A DNA stretch of 14,727 nt, taken from positions 1-14,727 of the forward strand of contig JAJYMF010000044.1 of assembly GCA_021787175.1 (NCBI GenBank), written 5' to 3'. The position numbers were made by a program, and so were the translations under genes. Source of the stretch: Pseudomonadota bacterium. Lineage in GTDB: Bacteria > Pseudomonadota > Gammaproteobacteria > Xanthomonadales > Rhodanobacteraceae. This document shows, piece by piece, positions 1-7,050 of the stretch (positions are counted from its first letter, which is position 1; each line of letters opens with the position of its first letter). Below the pieces are notes generated by a model that was given only the letters and a program-made list of their open reading frames with translations, did no database searches and was not told the DNA's origin.

Positions 1-1342
1 GGTGATGCCCGGCATGCAGGCGGCGTTCGTCGAGATCGGCCTGGAGCGCGCCGCCTTCCTGCACGCGTCCGACATCGTGCGTCCGGCGGCCGTGGGGGCC
101 GCGGCGGTGGAGGGCGCCGAGAACGGCCACGGTCCGCTGCCGCCGATCGGCGAGCTGGTGCGCGACGGCCAGGAGATCGTGGTCCAGGTGGTCAAGGACC
201 CGATCGGCAGCAAGGGCGCGCGGCTGTCCACCTACCTGTCGATCCCCTCGCGCTATCTGGTGCTGCTGCCGCATGCGCGCGCGCTGGGCGTGTCGGCGCG
301 CATCGAGGACGAGGGCGAGCGCCAGCGGCTGAAGGACACCATCGCGCGCCTGGCCGGCGAGGCGGCCCCGGGCTACATCGTGCGCACCAACGCCGAGGGC
401 CAGGCCGAGCCGGCGCTGGCGTTCGACGTCACCTACCTCGGCAAGGTCTGGCGGGTGGTGCAGGAAAACATGGCGCGCGCCGCGGTCGGCGAGCGCGTGT
501 ACGAGGAGCTGGCGCTGCCGCAGCGCGCGCTGCGCGACCTGCTGCACGACGGCATCGAGAAGGTGCGCGTGGACTCGCGCGAAACCTTCGAGAGGGTGCA
601 GCGGTTCGTGCTCAAGTTCATGCCGGAACTGGCCGAGCGCATCGAGCACTACCCGGGAGAGCGGCCGATCTTCGATCTCTACGGCGCCGAGGACGAGATC
701 CAGCGCGCGCTGACCAAGCAGGTGCCGCTGAAGTCCGGCGGCTATCTGGTGATCGACCAGACCGAGGCGATGACCACGATCGACGTCAACACCGGCGGCT
801 ATCTGGGCACGCGCAATCTCGAGGAGACGGCGTTCCGCACCAATCTCGAGGCGGCGCAGTCGGCGGCGCGCCAGCTGCGCCTGCGCAATCTCGGCGGCAT
901 CATCATCATCGACTTCATCGACATGCTCGATCCCGAGCATCAGCGCCAGGTGCTGCGCACGCTGGAGAAGGCGCTGGCGCACGACCACGCCAAGACCACG
1001 GTCTACGCGATGTCGCCGCTGGGCCTGGTCGAGATGACCCGCAAGCGCACCACCGAAAGCCTGGAACGCCAGCTGTGCGAGCCGTGTCCGGCCTGCAGCG
1101 GACGCGGCACCCTGAAGACCGCCGAGACGGTCACCTACGAGATCTTCCGCGAGATCACCCGCGCGGTGCGCCAGTTCGACACCGAAAAGCTGCTGGTGAT
1201 GGCGTCGCCCAAGGTCGTGCAGCGCATCCTCGAGGAGGAGTCGGGCGCGGTCGCCGAGCTGGAGGAGTTCGTCGGCAAGACCATCCGCTTCCAGCCCGAG
1301 GAGCACTATTCGCAGGAGCAGTTCGATGTGGTGCTGCTGTAA
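1..1342 (+). CDS. rng: Ribonuclease G (RNase E/G family), 5'-truncated
   Basis: Endoribonuclease of the RNase E/G family, which matures the 5' end of 16S rRNA and takes part in mRNA decay in the cytoplasm. The reading frame is open at the left edge (first complete codon at base 2), so about 50 N-terminal residues, including the start of the S1 RNA-binding domain, are missing; 446 residues are visible. Numbered from base 2, the catalytic Mg2+ ligands are D261 (in TIDVNTGG) and D304 (in IIIDFIDM), 43 residues apart as in RNase E. The Zn-link motif CPAC follows, with C362 and C365 before SGRGT. The protein ends with QEQFDVVLL, close to the end of E. coli RNase G (QEQFDVVMM), and lacks the long RNase E scaffold tail, so this is RNase G rather than RNase E. 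yhdP follows after 15 bases, as in many gammaproteobacteria. Confidence 0.96.
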   Translation, partial: VMPGMQAAFVEIGLERAAFLHASDIVRPAAVGAAAVEGAENGHGPLPPIGELVRDGQEIVVQVVKDPIGSKGARLSTYLSIPSRYLVLLPHARALGVSARIEDEGERQRLKDTIARLAGEAAPGYIVRTNAEGQAEPALAFDVTYLGKVWRVVQENMARAAVGERVYEELALPQRALRDLLHDGIEKVRVDSRETFERVQRFVLKFMPELAERIEHYPGERPIFDLYGAEDEIQRALTKQVPLKSGGYLVIDQTEAMTTIDVNTGGYLGTRNLEETAFRTNLEAAQSAARQLRLRNLGGIIIIDFIDMLDPEHQRQVLRTLEKALAHDHAKTTVYAMSPLGLVEMTRKRTTESLERQLCEPCPACSGRGTLKTAETVTYEIFREITRAVRQFDTEKLLVMASPKVVQRILEEESGAVAELEEFVGKTIRFQPEEHYSQEQFDVVLL

Positions 1343-1357
1343 CCCGAGGCCGCCCGG

Positions 1358-4300
1358 TTGCGCGTGAACCTGCTCCGGCCCGCGCCCCGCCGCTCGTGGC
1401 CGCGCCGCCTGCGCTTCGCCGCCGGCGCGCTCGCCGCGACGCTGCTGATCCTGCTGGCGCTGGGCATGGCGGTCGGCCAGATCCTGCTGCCGCTGGCCGC
1501 GCGCTATCCCGATCGCGTGGCCGCGCTGCTCAGCACGCGCCTCGGCCGGCCGGTCAGCTTCGCGCGCATGAGCGGCGTGGCGCGGCCGTCGGGACCGGAG
1601 CTGACCCTGACCGATCTGCGTCTGGGCGCGACCGCGCACGGCGCCGCGTTCGTGCTGCCGCAGGCGCAGCTGCGTTTCGACTTCGGGCGCCTGCTGCTGC
1701 CGGGGCGGCACTGGATCGTGCTCAGCGTCGAAGGCCTCGACCTGCATCTGCAGCGCGCCGCCGACGGCCGCTGGAGCGTGCTCGGCTTCGGCGCGACGGG
1801 CAGCTCCGGCGAGGGCGACCTGTCCTCGCTGCCGGTGGACCTGGCGCTCAGCCATCTGCGCATCACCCTGGCGACCGTGGCGCCGGCAAGGCAGTACCAC
1901 CTGCTGGCCGACGCGGTGCTGGCTTCGGGCGACGACGGCCGGCTGCGCTTCGGCGCGCTGGTGCGCCGTGCCGGCATGTCGCGCGACCTGCGCGTCAGCG
2001 GCCGCTTCGCCGGCAACGGTCGCAGCGGCCGGATGTACGTCGCCGGCGATCCGGTGGATCTGGGCTTGCTGGCGCACGATGTCGACATGGCCGGCTATGC
2101 GCTGCAGCGCGGCGCCGGACGCATCGAGGCCTGGGCCGACTGGCACGACGGCCGGCTGACGCGCGCGGTCGCGCGCTTCGATCTGCAGCAGCTGGCGCTG
2201 ACGGGCCCGGACGGTCATCACGCCGCGCTGCCGCGCCTGGCCGGGCTGGCGGACCTGCGGCGCACCGCGGCCGGCTGGCAACTCGACTACCGCACGGCGC
2301 CAGCGCCCGGCATCGCGGCCGGCAGCGCCGACGTGGCGTGGGCGCGCGCGGCGAACGGCGCGCTGCGTGCGCATCTGAGTGCGCAAAACATCGAGCTGGC
2401 CCCGCTGCTGCCGCTGGCGGGGCTGCTTCCGCAGGCCGGCCCGGGTCTGGGCGACTGGCTGGCGGGCGCCGCGCCGCGCGGCCGCATCGAGCAGCTCGAC
2501 CTGCGTTGGGCCGGCGCGCAGGATTTTTCCGTCGACGGCCGCATCAAGGGCCTGGGTTTCGCCGCCGTCGGCAAGCTGCCGGGCGTCGATGCGCTGAACG
2601 CGACCGTGCGCGGCGACGCCGAGGCGATCGCGCTGGAATTGCCCTCGCAGCCCCTGACGCTGCGCTATCCGCACGTGTTCCGGCAGCCGCTGGCGTTCAA
2701 CGCGCTGGACGCCACGTTGGCGCTGTGGCGCGGCGACGCCGGCTGGCATCTCGGCATCGCCGGCCTGCGGTTCGACGCGCCCGGTTATGCCGGACGGGCC
2801 GCGGGCGAGATCCGCTTCCGCCCCGGCTCGCCCAAGCCGGTGCTCGATCTGGCCGCCACGCTCAGTCGCGGCGACGTCAGTGCGGCCAAGCTGTTCTGGC
2901 CGATCAACGTCATGCCGCCCGGGGCGGTGAAGTGGCTGGACCGCGCGCTGGTCGGCGGTCAGATCGACGACGCGCGTCTGGTGTTTCGCGGCGACACCGC
3001 CGACTGGCCGTTCCGCGATCACCAGGGCCGCTTTGCCGCACGCGCGCATTTCGCCGACGTCACCCTGGCCTACAGCGACGAGTGGCCGGCGGCGCAGGGG
3101 CTGGCGGGCACCGTCCGCTTCGTCGATGACGGTCTCAGTGCCGAGGCCGACGCCGGCAGCACGCTGGGCAATCCGCTGGGCCATGCGGTGGCGCGCATTC
3201 CCGACCTCGACAACGCCGTGCTGACGCTGGCCGCGCAGGGCGAGGGCCGCAATCCGCAGCTGATGGACTTCATCCGCCGGAGCCCGGTCGGCCGCCCGCA
3301 CGCCGACGTGCTGCGCGGGCTGAAGATCGGCGGCAGCGCGCGCTGGCAGTTCACGCTGGTGCTGCCGGTGCACGACGTGAAAAGCGCGGTGATCGAGGGC
3401 CAGGCTGAACTGGCCACCGCGTCGCTGGAGCAGGCCCAGTGGCAGCTGGCGATCCACGACATCGCCGGACCGCTGACGTTCGATCGCCGCGGCCTCGCCG
3501 CGACCGCGCTCAGCGCGCGCTTCCGAGGTCAACCGGCGACGCTGGCGCTGGCGATCGGCGGCGACACCGGCGATCCGGCGACCGTGCTCAAGGCGGGACT
3601 GACCGGCACCTACGACGTGCCGACCCTGATCCGCGGCTACGACGTGCTCAAGCCGTTCGCCGACATCAGCACCGGTGCCGCGCCGGTGACGCTGGGGTTG
3701 ACCGTGACCGCGCCGCCCGCCGGCGGCGCGGCAACGACCACGCTGAGCGTCGATTCCGAGCTGCGGGGCATCGCCATCACCCTGCCGGCGCCGCTGGCCA
3801 AGCCGGCCGCGCAGCCGCTGCCGCTGCACCTCGCGGTCGCGCTGCCGTTCGCCGGCCACACCGTGCGCGCACAGCTGGGCAGCCTGCTGACGGCGCAGGT
3901 GCGCATTCCCGCACAGGGCGCCGCGGTGGCCGCGCTGGCGCTCGACGGCGCCGCGCTGCCGGCCTATCCCGCGGCCGGCATCAGCGTGGCCGGACACGCC
4001 GCCACGCTGGACCTCAGCGGCTGGGCCCTGCACGGCATCGGCGGCGCGCCGGGCACGCCGCGGCTGCCGCTGACGGCCAACATCAGCGCCGATGTCGCCG
4101 ACGTGTTCGGACGTCCGTTCAAGAACCTCGCCCTGCAGGCCCGCACCGATGCCGCCGGCCTGCATCTGCAGGTCAGCGGACCGGCGGCGCAGGGCAAGGT
4201 CGATGTTCCGGTCGATCTGCAGCGCGCCGGCATCACCGCCAGTCTCGACCGGCTGTACTGGCCCGACGAGAGCACGATCGTCGGCCACGGCGCCGCGGCG

Positions 4301-5293
4301 GCGCCCGCGCCGATGGCCGGCATTGCGCCGTCGTCCGTACCGCCGCTGCACCTGCGCGTCGGCGATTTCCGTCTCGGCCAGGCGCAGTTCGGCACCGCCC
4401 GCTTCGAGAGCGTGCCCGGCGCCGGCGGCATGCGCATCGAACAGCTCGACACGCATTCGCCCAACGTGCAGATGACCGCGCGCGGCACCTGGAGCGGCAG
4501 TGCCGCGGCCAGCCGCACGGCGATGGTGATCGACTTCAGCGCCGAGGACCTGGGCCGCATGCTGGCCGCGTTCGGCTATCCCGGCCTGGTTGCCGGCGGA
4601 CGCACCGTCGCGCATCTGGACGCCTCATGGCCCGGGGCGCCCTCGTCGTTCGCGTTCGCGGCGCTGGATGGCAGCCTCCGGGTCGACGTCAGCTCGGGCC
4701 GCGTGCTCGAAGTGCAGCCCGGCGTCGGCCGCCTGTTCGGGCTGCTGTCGATCGCCGAGCTGCCGCGCCGGCTGACCCTGGACTTCGGCGACGTGTTCGC
4801 CAAGGGCCTCGCCTTCGATTCCATCCGCGGCAGCTTCGCGCTTGCCGACGGCAACGCCAACACCGCGGATCTGGAGATCAAGGGACCCGCCGCCGACATC
4901 AGCGTGCGCGGCCGCACCGGTCTGCGCGCGCACGACTACGACCAGACCGTGATCGTGCACCCCAAGGTCGGCTCGACCCTGCCGATCCTCGGCGCGATCG
5001 CCGGCGGCCCGATCGGCGCCGCCGCCGGGCTGGCGATGCAGGGCCTGCTCGGCAAGGGCCTCAGCCACGCCGCCGGCACCACCTACCGCATCACCGGCAG
5101 CTGGGACCAGCCGAAGATCGTGCGCCTGCCCGATGCCGACGAGCGCAGGGCCGCCGCGGGCCGCGCCGGCATCGTCGAGCCCGCGCCGGCGGCGACTGCG
5201 CCCGCCGCGAGCGCATCGGCTGCCCCTGCCGCTGCGGCGTCCGGCGCTGCGCCCGCGCCCGCCGCATCCGGCGGTCCCGGGCAGCAGCGCTGA
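1358..5293 (+). CDS. yhdP: YhdP family AsmA-like intermembrane lipid-transport protein
   Basis: Very large inner-membrane-anchored periplasmic protein of 1311 residues (E. coli YhdP about 1266). Members of this family, with TamB and YdbH, carry phospholipids from the inner to the outer membrane; that role is from family knowledge. One N-terminal membrane helix lies at about residues 20-46 after a basic stretch; a long beta-rich, repeat-like periplasmic region follows. The C-terminal AsmA-like block (about 1113-1230) contains LPRRLTLDFGDVF, KGLAFDSI and YDQTVIVHPKVGSTLP, which match the family closely. The last 45-50 residues are an Ala/Pro-rich tail with no visible function. The TTG start is chosen because GAGG (1346-1349) lies 8 bases upstream; GTG at 1364 is an alternative. 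With a 15-base gap it is probably co-transcribed with rng. tldD, a frequent downstream neighbour, is not here. Confidence 0.93.
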   Translation: MRVNLLRPAPRRSWPRRLRFAAGALAATLLILLALGMAVGQILLPLAARYPDRVAALLSTRLGRPVSFARMSGVARPSGPELTLTDLRLGATAHGAAFVLPQAQLRFDFGRLLLPGRHWIVLSVEGLDLHLQRAADGRWSVLGFGATGSSGEGDLSSLPVDLALSHLRITLATVAPARQYHLLADAVLASGDDGRLRFGALVRRAGMSRDLRVSGRFAGNGRSGRMYVAGDPVDLGLLAHDVDMAGYALQRGAGRIEAWADWHDGRLTRAVARFDLQQLALTGPDGHHAALPRLAGLADLRRTAAGWQLDYRTAPAPGIAAGSADVAWARAANGALRAHLSAQNIELAPLLPLAGLLPQAGPGLGDWLAGAAPRGRIEQLDLRWAGAQDFSVDGRIKGLGFAAVGKLPGVDALNATVRGDAEAIALELPSQPLTLRYPHVFRQPLAFNALDATLALWRGDAGWHLGIAGLRFDAPGYAGRAAGEIRFRPGSPKPVLDLAATLSRGDVSAAKLFWPINVMPPGAVKWLDRALVGGQIDDARLVFRGDTADWPFRDHQGRFAARAHFADVTLAYSDEWPAAQGLAGTVRFVDDGLSAEADAGSTLGNPLGHAVARIPDLDNAVLTLAAQGEGRNPQLMDFIRRSPVGRPHADVLRGLKIGGSARWQFTLVLPVHDVKSAVIEGQAELATASLEQAQWQLAIHDIAGPLTFDRRGLAATALSARFRGQPATLALAIGGDTGDPATVLKAGLTGTYDVPTLIRGYDVLKPFADISTGAAPVTLGLTVTAPPAGGAATTTLSVDSELRGIAITLPAPLAKPAAQPLPLHLAVALPFAGHTVRAQLGSLLTAQVRIPAQGAAVAALALDGAALPAYPAAGISVAGHAATLDLSGWALHGIGGAPGTPRLPLTANISADVADVFGRPFKNLALQARTDAAGLHLQVSGPAAQGKVDVPVDLQRAGITASLDRLYWPDESTIVGHGAAAAPAPMAGIAPSSVPPLHLRVGDFRLGQAQFGTARFESVPGAGGMRIEQLDTHSPNVQMTARGTWSGSAAASRTAMVIDFSAEDLGRMLAAFGYPGLVAGGRTVAHLDASWPGAPSSFAFAALDGSLRVDVSSGRVLEVQPGVGRLFGLLSIAELPRRLTLDFGDVFAKGLAFDSIRGSFALADGNANTADLEIKGPAADISVRGRTGLRAHDYDQTVIVHPKVGSTLPILGAIAGGPIGAAAGLAMQGLLGKGLSHAAGTTYRITGSWDQPKIVRLPDADERRAAAGRAGIVEPAPAATAPAASASAAPAAAASGAAPAPAASGGPGQQR

Positions 5294-5342
5294 ATCGATC
5301 CGCAGCAGACCGTGTGCCCTGATGACGAGTTTTCAGGCTCGA

Positions 5343-5377
5343 TAGGCCAATCTAGCCAAGTTAGCCATTCAAGGCTA
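5343..5377. promoter_or_regulatory. TAGCC repeat cluster, likely antitoxin operator
   Basis: The motif occurs as TAGGCCA (5343-5349), TAGCCA (5353-5358) and TAGCCA (5362-5367), at 9-10 base steps. The third copy forms a perfect inverted repeat TAGCC-N6-GGCTA (5362-5366/5373-5377) whose right arm runs into the -10 box. Helically phased half-sites over a promoter are what an autorepressing Phd/VapB antitoxin would use. Assignment to this antitoxin is inference from position. Confidence 0.5.
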
Positions 5378-5381
5378 TGAT
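5353..5381 (+). promoter_or_regulatory. Predicted sigma-70-type promoter of the Phd/VapC operon
   Basis: A -35 box TAGCCA (5353-5358, 4 of 6 matches to TTGACA) and a -10 box TATGAT (5376-5381, 5 of 6 to TATAAT) are separated by exactly 17 bases. The expected transcript start, near 5388, gives a leader of about 27 bases to the ATG at 5415. It sits in the 121-base gap after yhdP. I see no convincing terminator for yhdP in this gap, so some read-through from yhdP is possible. Confidence 0.6.
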
Positions 5382-5414
5382 CCGGATGCGCGGGACTTGC
5401 AGCAGGCATGCGAC

Positions 5415-5666
5415 ATGAAGATCAACATCCTGGAATCGAAGAATCAGTTGTCGCAGCTGTTGCGGCGGGCTCAGGCAGGCGAGGACGTGGTCATCGCCAA
5501 CCGCGGCGTTCCGGTGGCCCGGCTGGTGCCGATCACGCCGGACGAGGCCGAAGCCGGGCGCGACGTGTTGGCGTGGCTTCAGAGCCACCCGCTGCCGGCG
5601 TCGATGCGGCGCAGTCGGGCCGAGATCGAAGCTGAAATCGGGCGCGAGCGAGCGGCATGGGATTGA
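5415..5666 (+). CDS. Phd/YefM-type (VapB-like) antitoxin
   Basis: Small protein of 83 residues, the antitoxin of a type II toxin-antitoxin pair. The N-terminus MKINILESKNQLSQLLRRA followed by GEDVVIANRGVPVARLVP is the typical Phd/YefM fold, which dimerises, binds the operator and carries a C-terminal tail that wraps the toxin. The tail (about residues 45-83, rich in charged residues) fits that role. ATG at 5415 is chosen over an in-frame TTG at 5397 because AGCAGG (5401-5406) lies 8 bases upstream and the family starts at MK(I/V)N. It overlaps the toxin gene by 10 bases, which suggests translational coupling. Expected to neutralise the PIN toxin and to repress its own promoter with it. Confidence 0.88.
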   Translation: MKINILESKNQLSQLLRRAQAGEDVVIANRGVPVARLVPITPDEAEAGRDVLAWLQSHPLPASMRRSRAEIEAEIGRERAAWD

Positions 5667-6061
5667 TCTATCTCGATGCCTGCTTGCTGATCTATGCCTT
5701 CGAGGATGACGCGCTGCCCGGTCAGCGGGTGAGGGCGGCGATGGCGAGACATGCCGCGGACCGCTTCGCGATTTCGCCGCTGGTCAAGTTTGAATGCCTC
5801 GTAGGACCCATGCGCAGCGGCAACCTGCTGCTGCAGCGTCATTACCAGGAGGGGCTGCGGCAATTTCGCCTGCTCGCCATGCCCGACGAGGTGTACACGC
5901 TGGGCGCGGAGCTGCGTGCGCGGTTCGGCCTGAAGCCGGCCGATGCGCTGCATCTCGCTACTGCCCAGTTTCATCGCTGTGACGCGCTGTGGACGAATGA
6001 CACGCGCCTTGCCAAGGCGGCTCATGGGCTGGCGAAGGACATGCTCCACGCATCGCCCTGA
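5657..6061 (+). CDS. vapC: VapC-like PIN-domain ribonuclease toxin
   Basis: PIN-domain protein of 134 residues, the toxin partner of the antitoxin just upstream. Toxins of this family are Mg2+-dependent RNases, usually cutting tRNA or rRNA; the target cannot be read from sequence. The four acidic positions expected of an active PIN site are present: D7 (IYLDACLLIY), E46 (KFECLVG), D96 (KPADALHLATA) and D115 (TNDTRLAK). Length is normal for the family and there is no frameshift, so the toxin looks intact. The ATG lies inside the end of the antitoxin gene (10-base overlap) and has only a weak ribosome site, consistent with coupling to antitoxin translation. Two REP-like repeats and a hairpin follow its stop codon. 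Confidence 0.92.
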   Translation: MGLIYLDACLLIYAFEDDALPGQRVRAAMARHAADRFAISPLVKFECLVGPMRSGNLLLQRHYQEGLRQFRLLAMPDEVYTLGAELRARFGLKPADALHLATAQFHRCDALWTNDTRLAKAAHGLAKDMLHASP

Positions 6062-6062
6062 G

Positions 6063-6089
6063 CGGGATGCAGCGCAGCGGAATCCGGGG
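6063..6089 (-). repeat. REP-like element A
   Basis: Read on the - strand it is CCCCGGATT-CCGCTGCGCTGC-ATCCCG, beginning 1 base after the vapC stop. It shares the CCCGGATT...TGCATCC frame with element B at 6140-6170 but lies in the opposite orientation. Such elements are common between genes of Xanthomonadales genomes (general knowledge; copy number could not be counted here). The outer arms pair with one mismatch. Confidence 0.55.
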
Positions 6090-6092
6090 AGG

Positions 6093-6113
6093 GGGCATCG
6101 CGGTGCGATGCCC
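6093..6113. repeat. Perfect 9-bp hairpin between REP-like elements
   Basis: GGGCATCGC (6093-6101), loop GGT, GCGATGCCC (6105-6113). It lies 31 bases after the vapC stop codon. There is no T-run on either strand, so it is not a typical intrinsic terminator; it may protect the vapC transcript 3' end or be the central part of a REP pair. Confidence 0.55.
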
Positions 6114-6139
6114 GCGCATGACGTTGTTGCGGCGCCGGT

Positions 6140-6170
6140 CCCGGATTGCGGCCTGCGGCCTGCATCCGGG
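6140..6170 (+). repeat. REP-like element B
   Basis: CCCGGAT (6140-6146) and ATCCGGG (6164-6170) form perfect 7-base arms around a core with a tandem GCGGCCT duplication (6148-6161). It is the inverted counterpart of element A about 50 bases to the left, giving a BIME-like pair. No RAYT transposase gene is in this window. Confidence 0.55.
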
Positions 6171-6185
6171 TTGCGCGAGAAAATG

Positions 6186-6212
6186 AAAAAGGGCCGCGCG
6201 AGGCGGCCCTTT
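6186..6212 (-). terminator. Intrinsic terminator of the first pilin gene
   Basis: On the - strand the stem GGGCCGC, loop CTCGC, stem GCGGCCC is followed by TTTTTCATTTT. Flanking AAA/TTT extends the pairing to 10 bp. It lies 24-50 bases beyond the pilin stop codon. The + strand version has only three Ts, so it mainly serves the pilin, although vapC transcripts would also meet it. Confidence 0.85.
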
Positions 6213-6235
6213 GGATTCACCCGTAACTGACGCGA

Positions 6236-6685
6236 TTAGCGGCAGGAGGAGGGGAGGTACTTCGTAGCAATTGTGCCTGCTTTGCACGTCCACTGAATGC
6301 TGCCGGCTGAAGTGATTGGCGACAGATCCAGAGTCTTACCTACGATGGCAGTATTAGCTTTTGCACCGAACTGCGCATTGCCGTTCGTGCCATATTGGAC
6401 CGTGATCAGGCCGTTGGTCCCGATGGTCAGGCTGCCGACATAGTTACCGCCGATGCTCGCCGGGGACGCAACACCCGCAGAGCCATTGGTCGCCGGCGGA
6501 TAGCCCCTGTTGGTGTAGAACTCGGCCACGGCGGTCTTGGAGCCGTCAGCCAGCGACAGGCCTTCCGTCACCTGCGAACGCACGACATAGTCCTGGTAAG
6601 CCGGGATCGCGATCGCGGCCAGGATCGCGATGATCGCAACCACGATCATCAACTCGATCAGGGTAAAGCCCTTCTGCATCTTCAT
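6236..6685 (-). CDS. pilA: Type IVa major-type pilin (PilA), copy 1
   Basis: Type IV prepilin of 149 residues, subunit of a retractile surface pilus used for twitching, attachment and DNA uptake. The short basic leader MKMQKG ends with G6, the prepilin peptidase cleavage site, so the mature protein begins with F7; E11 is the conserved Glu5 needed for assembly. A hydrophobic helix with MIVVAIIAILAAIAIPAYQ follows, then a globular domain closed by a C-terminal disulfide pair C134/C148 (WTCKAG...LPSSCR). Start ATG at 6685 has GAGGAA (6691-6696) 5 bases upstream; the in-frame extension upstream to 6739 has no such site. Two 60-base blocks counted at 6301-6420 are 50% and 58% GC, well below the neighbouring core genes. 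It has its own sigma-54 promoter and terminator. Confidence 0.94.
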   Translation of the reverse strand: MKMQKGFTLIELMIVVAIIAILAAIAIPAYQDYVVRSQVTEGLSLADGSKTAVAEFYTNRGYPPATNGSAGVASPASIGGNYVGSLTIGTNGLITVQYGTNGNAQFGAKANTAIVGKTLDLSPITSAGSIQWTCKAGTIATKYLPSSCR

Positions 6686-6768
6686 GGTGGTTCCTCGCGT
6701 TTGGTCAGCTAACCGTTTGGGTACGCCCCGAGCCTCCAAGTCCCAGGACCCTCCTAGGCAGGCCCGTA

Positions 6769-6791
6769 TTTCCCGTCACTCCGACGGGAAA
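6769..6791 (-). promoter_or_regulatory. Perfect hairpin in the first pilin's 5' leader
   Basis: TTTCCCGTC (6769-6777), loop of 5, GACGGGAAA (6783-6791): nine perfect base pairs. If transcription starts near 6806, the hairpin begins about 15 nt into the mRNA and ends about 84 nt before the start codon. No T-run follows on the - strand, so it is not a typical attenuator. A 5' stabilising stem or a protein/RNA binding site are possibilities (inference). Confidence 0.6.
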
Positions 6792-6816
6792 CGACCCGAA
6801 GCTCGCAGTAGAAGCA

Positions 6817-6832
6817 TGCAACCCCGATGCCA
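6817..6832 (-). promoter_or_regulatory. Sigma-54 (RpoN) promoter of the first pilin gene
   Basis: On the - strand: TGGCATCGGGGTTGCA. The consensus is TGGCAC-N5-TTGCA; here GG at -24 and GC at -12 are at the right spacing and only the sixth base differs in the conserved positions of that form. Transcription would start near 6806, about 121 nt upstream of the ATG. Many pilA genes use RpoN with the PilS/PilR two-component system, which supports the call; pilS and pilR are not in this window. Confidence 0.8.
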
Positions 6833-6872
6833 TGCAGGCGCCCCGGCGCAAGTTTGCCCTCGCGCGGGGACT

Positions 6873-6892
6873 CGGAGTGTGCCGGAGTGCAC
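6873..6892. promoter_or_regulatory. 10-bp tandem repeat upstream of the sigma-54 promoter
   Basis: CGGAGTGTGC and CGGAGTGCAC are directly adjacent, differing at two positions. They lie about 67-86 bases upstream of the predicted pilin transcript start, a distance suited to an enhancer-binding activator such as PilR, and repeat with one helical turn. Function is inference only. Confidence 0.3.
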
Positions 6893-6981
6893 AAAGGGCT
6901 GGCAAGCGAGGAGCGGGCGTTGCGATTTCGGCGGGCTTGCCGGACGTTTGCGGGCGTGATGGCCGCCGACCTTGCGGAGGC

Positions 6982-7014
6982 GTAAACAAGACCCCTGTCG
7001 CGCCGCGGCAGGGG
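6982..7014 (-). terminator. Probable intrinsic terminator of the second pilin gene
   Basis: On the - strand CCCCTG (7014-7009) and CAGGGG (6997-6992) pair across an 11-base GC-rich loop and are followed by the T-rich TCTTGTTTAC. It starts 37 bases after the second pilin's stop codon. The T-tract is interrupted, so termination may be partial. Confidence 0.65.
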
Positions 7015-7050
7015 CTGACACATCGCGTCACATTGTCGGGCGGTAGCGCG

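Noticed and set aside
1075..5322. Long open frames of 684 and 627 codons in another + frame over rng/yhdP
   Set aside because: They are Arg/Ala/Gly-rich readings of high-GC coding DNA; the yhdP frame has clear family matches throughout.
6600..6660. Repeated GATCGC-like units in the pilin genes resembling a tandem repeat
   Set aside because: They encode the Ile/Ala-rich hydrophobic helix and follow from codon repetition.
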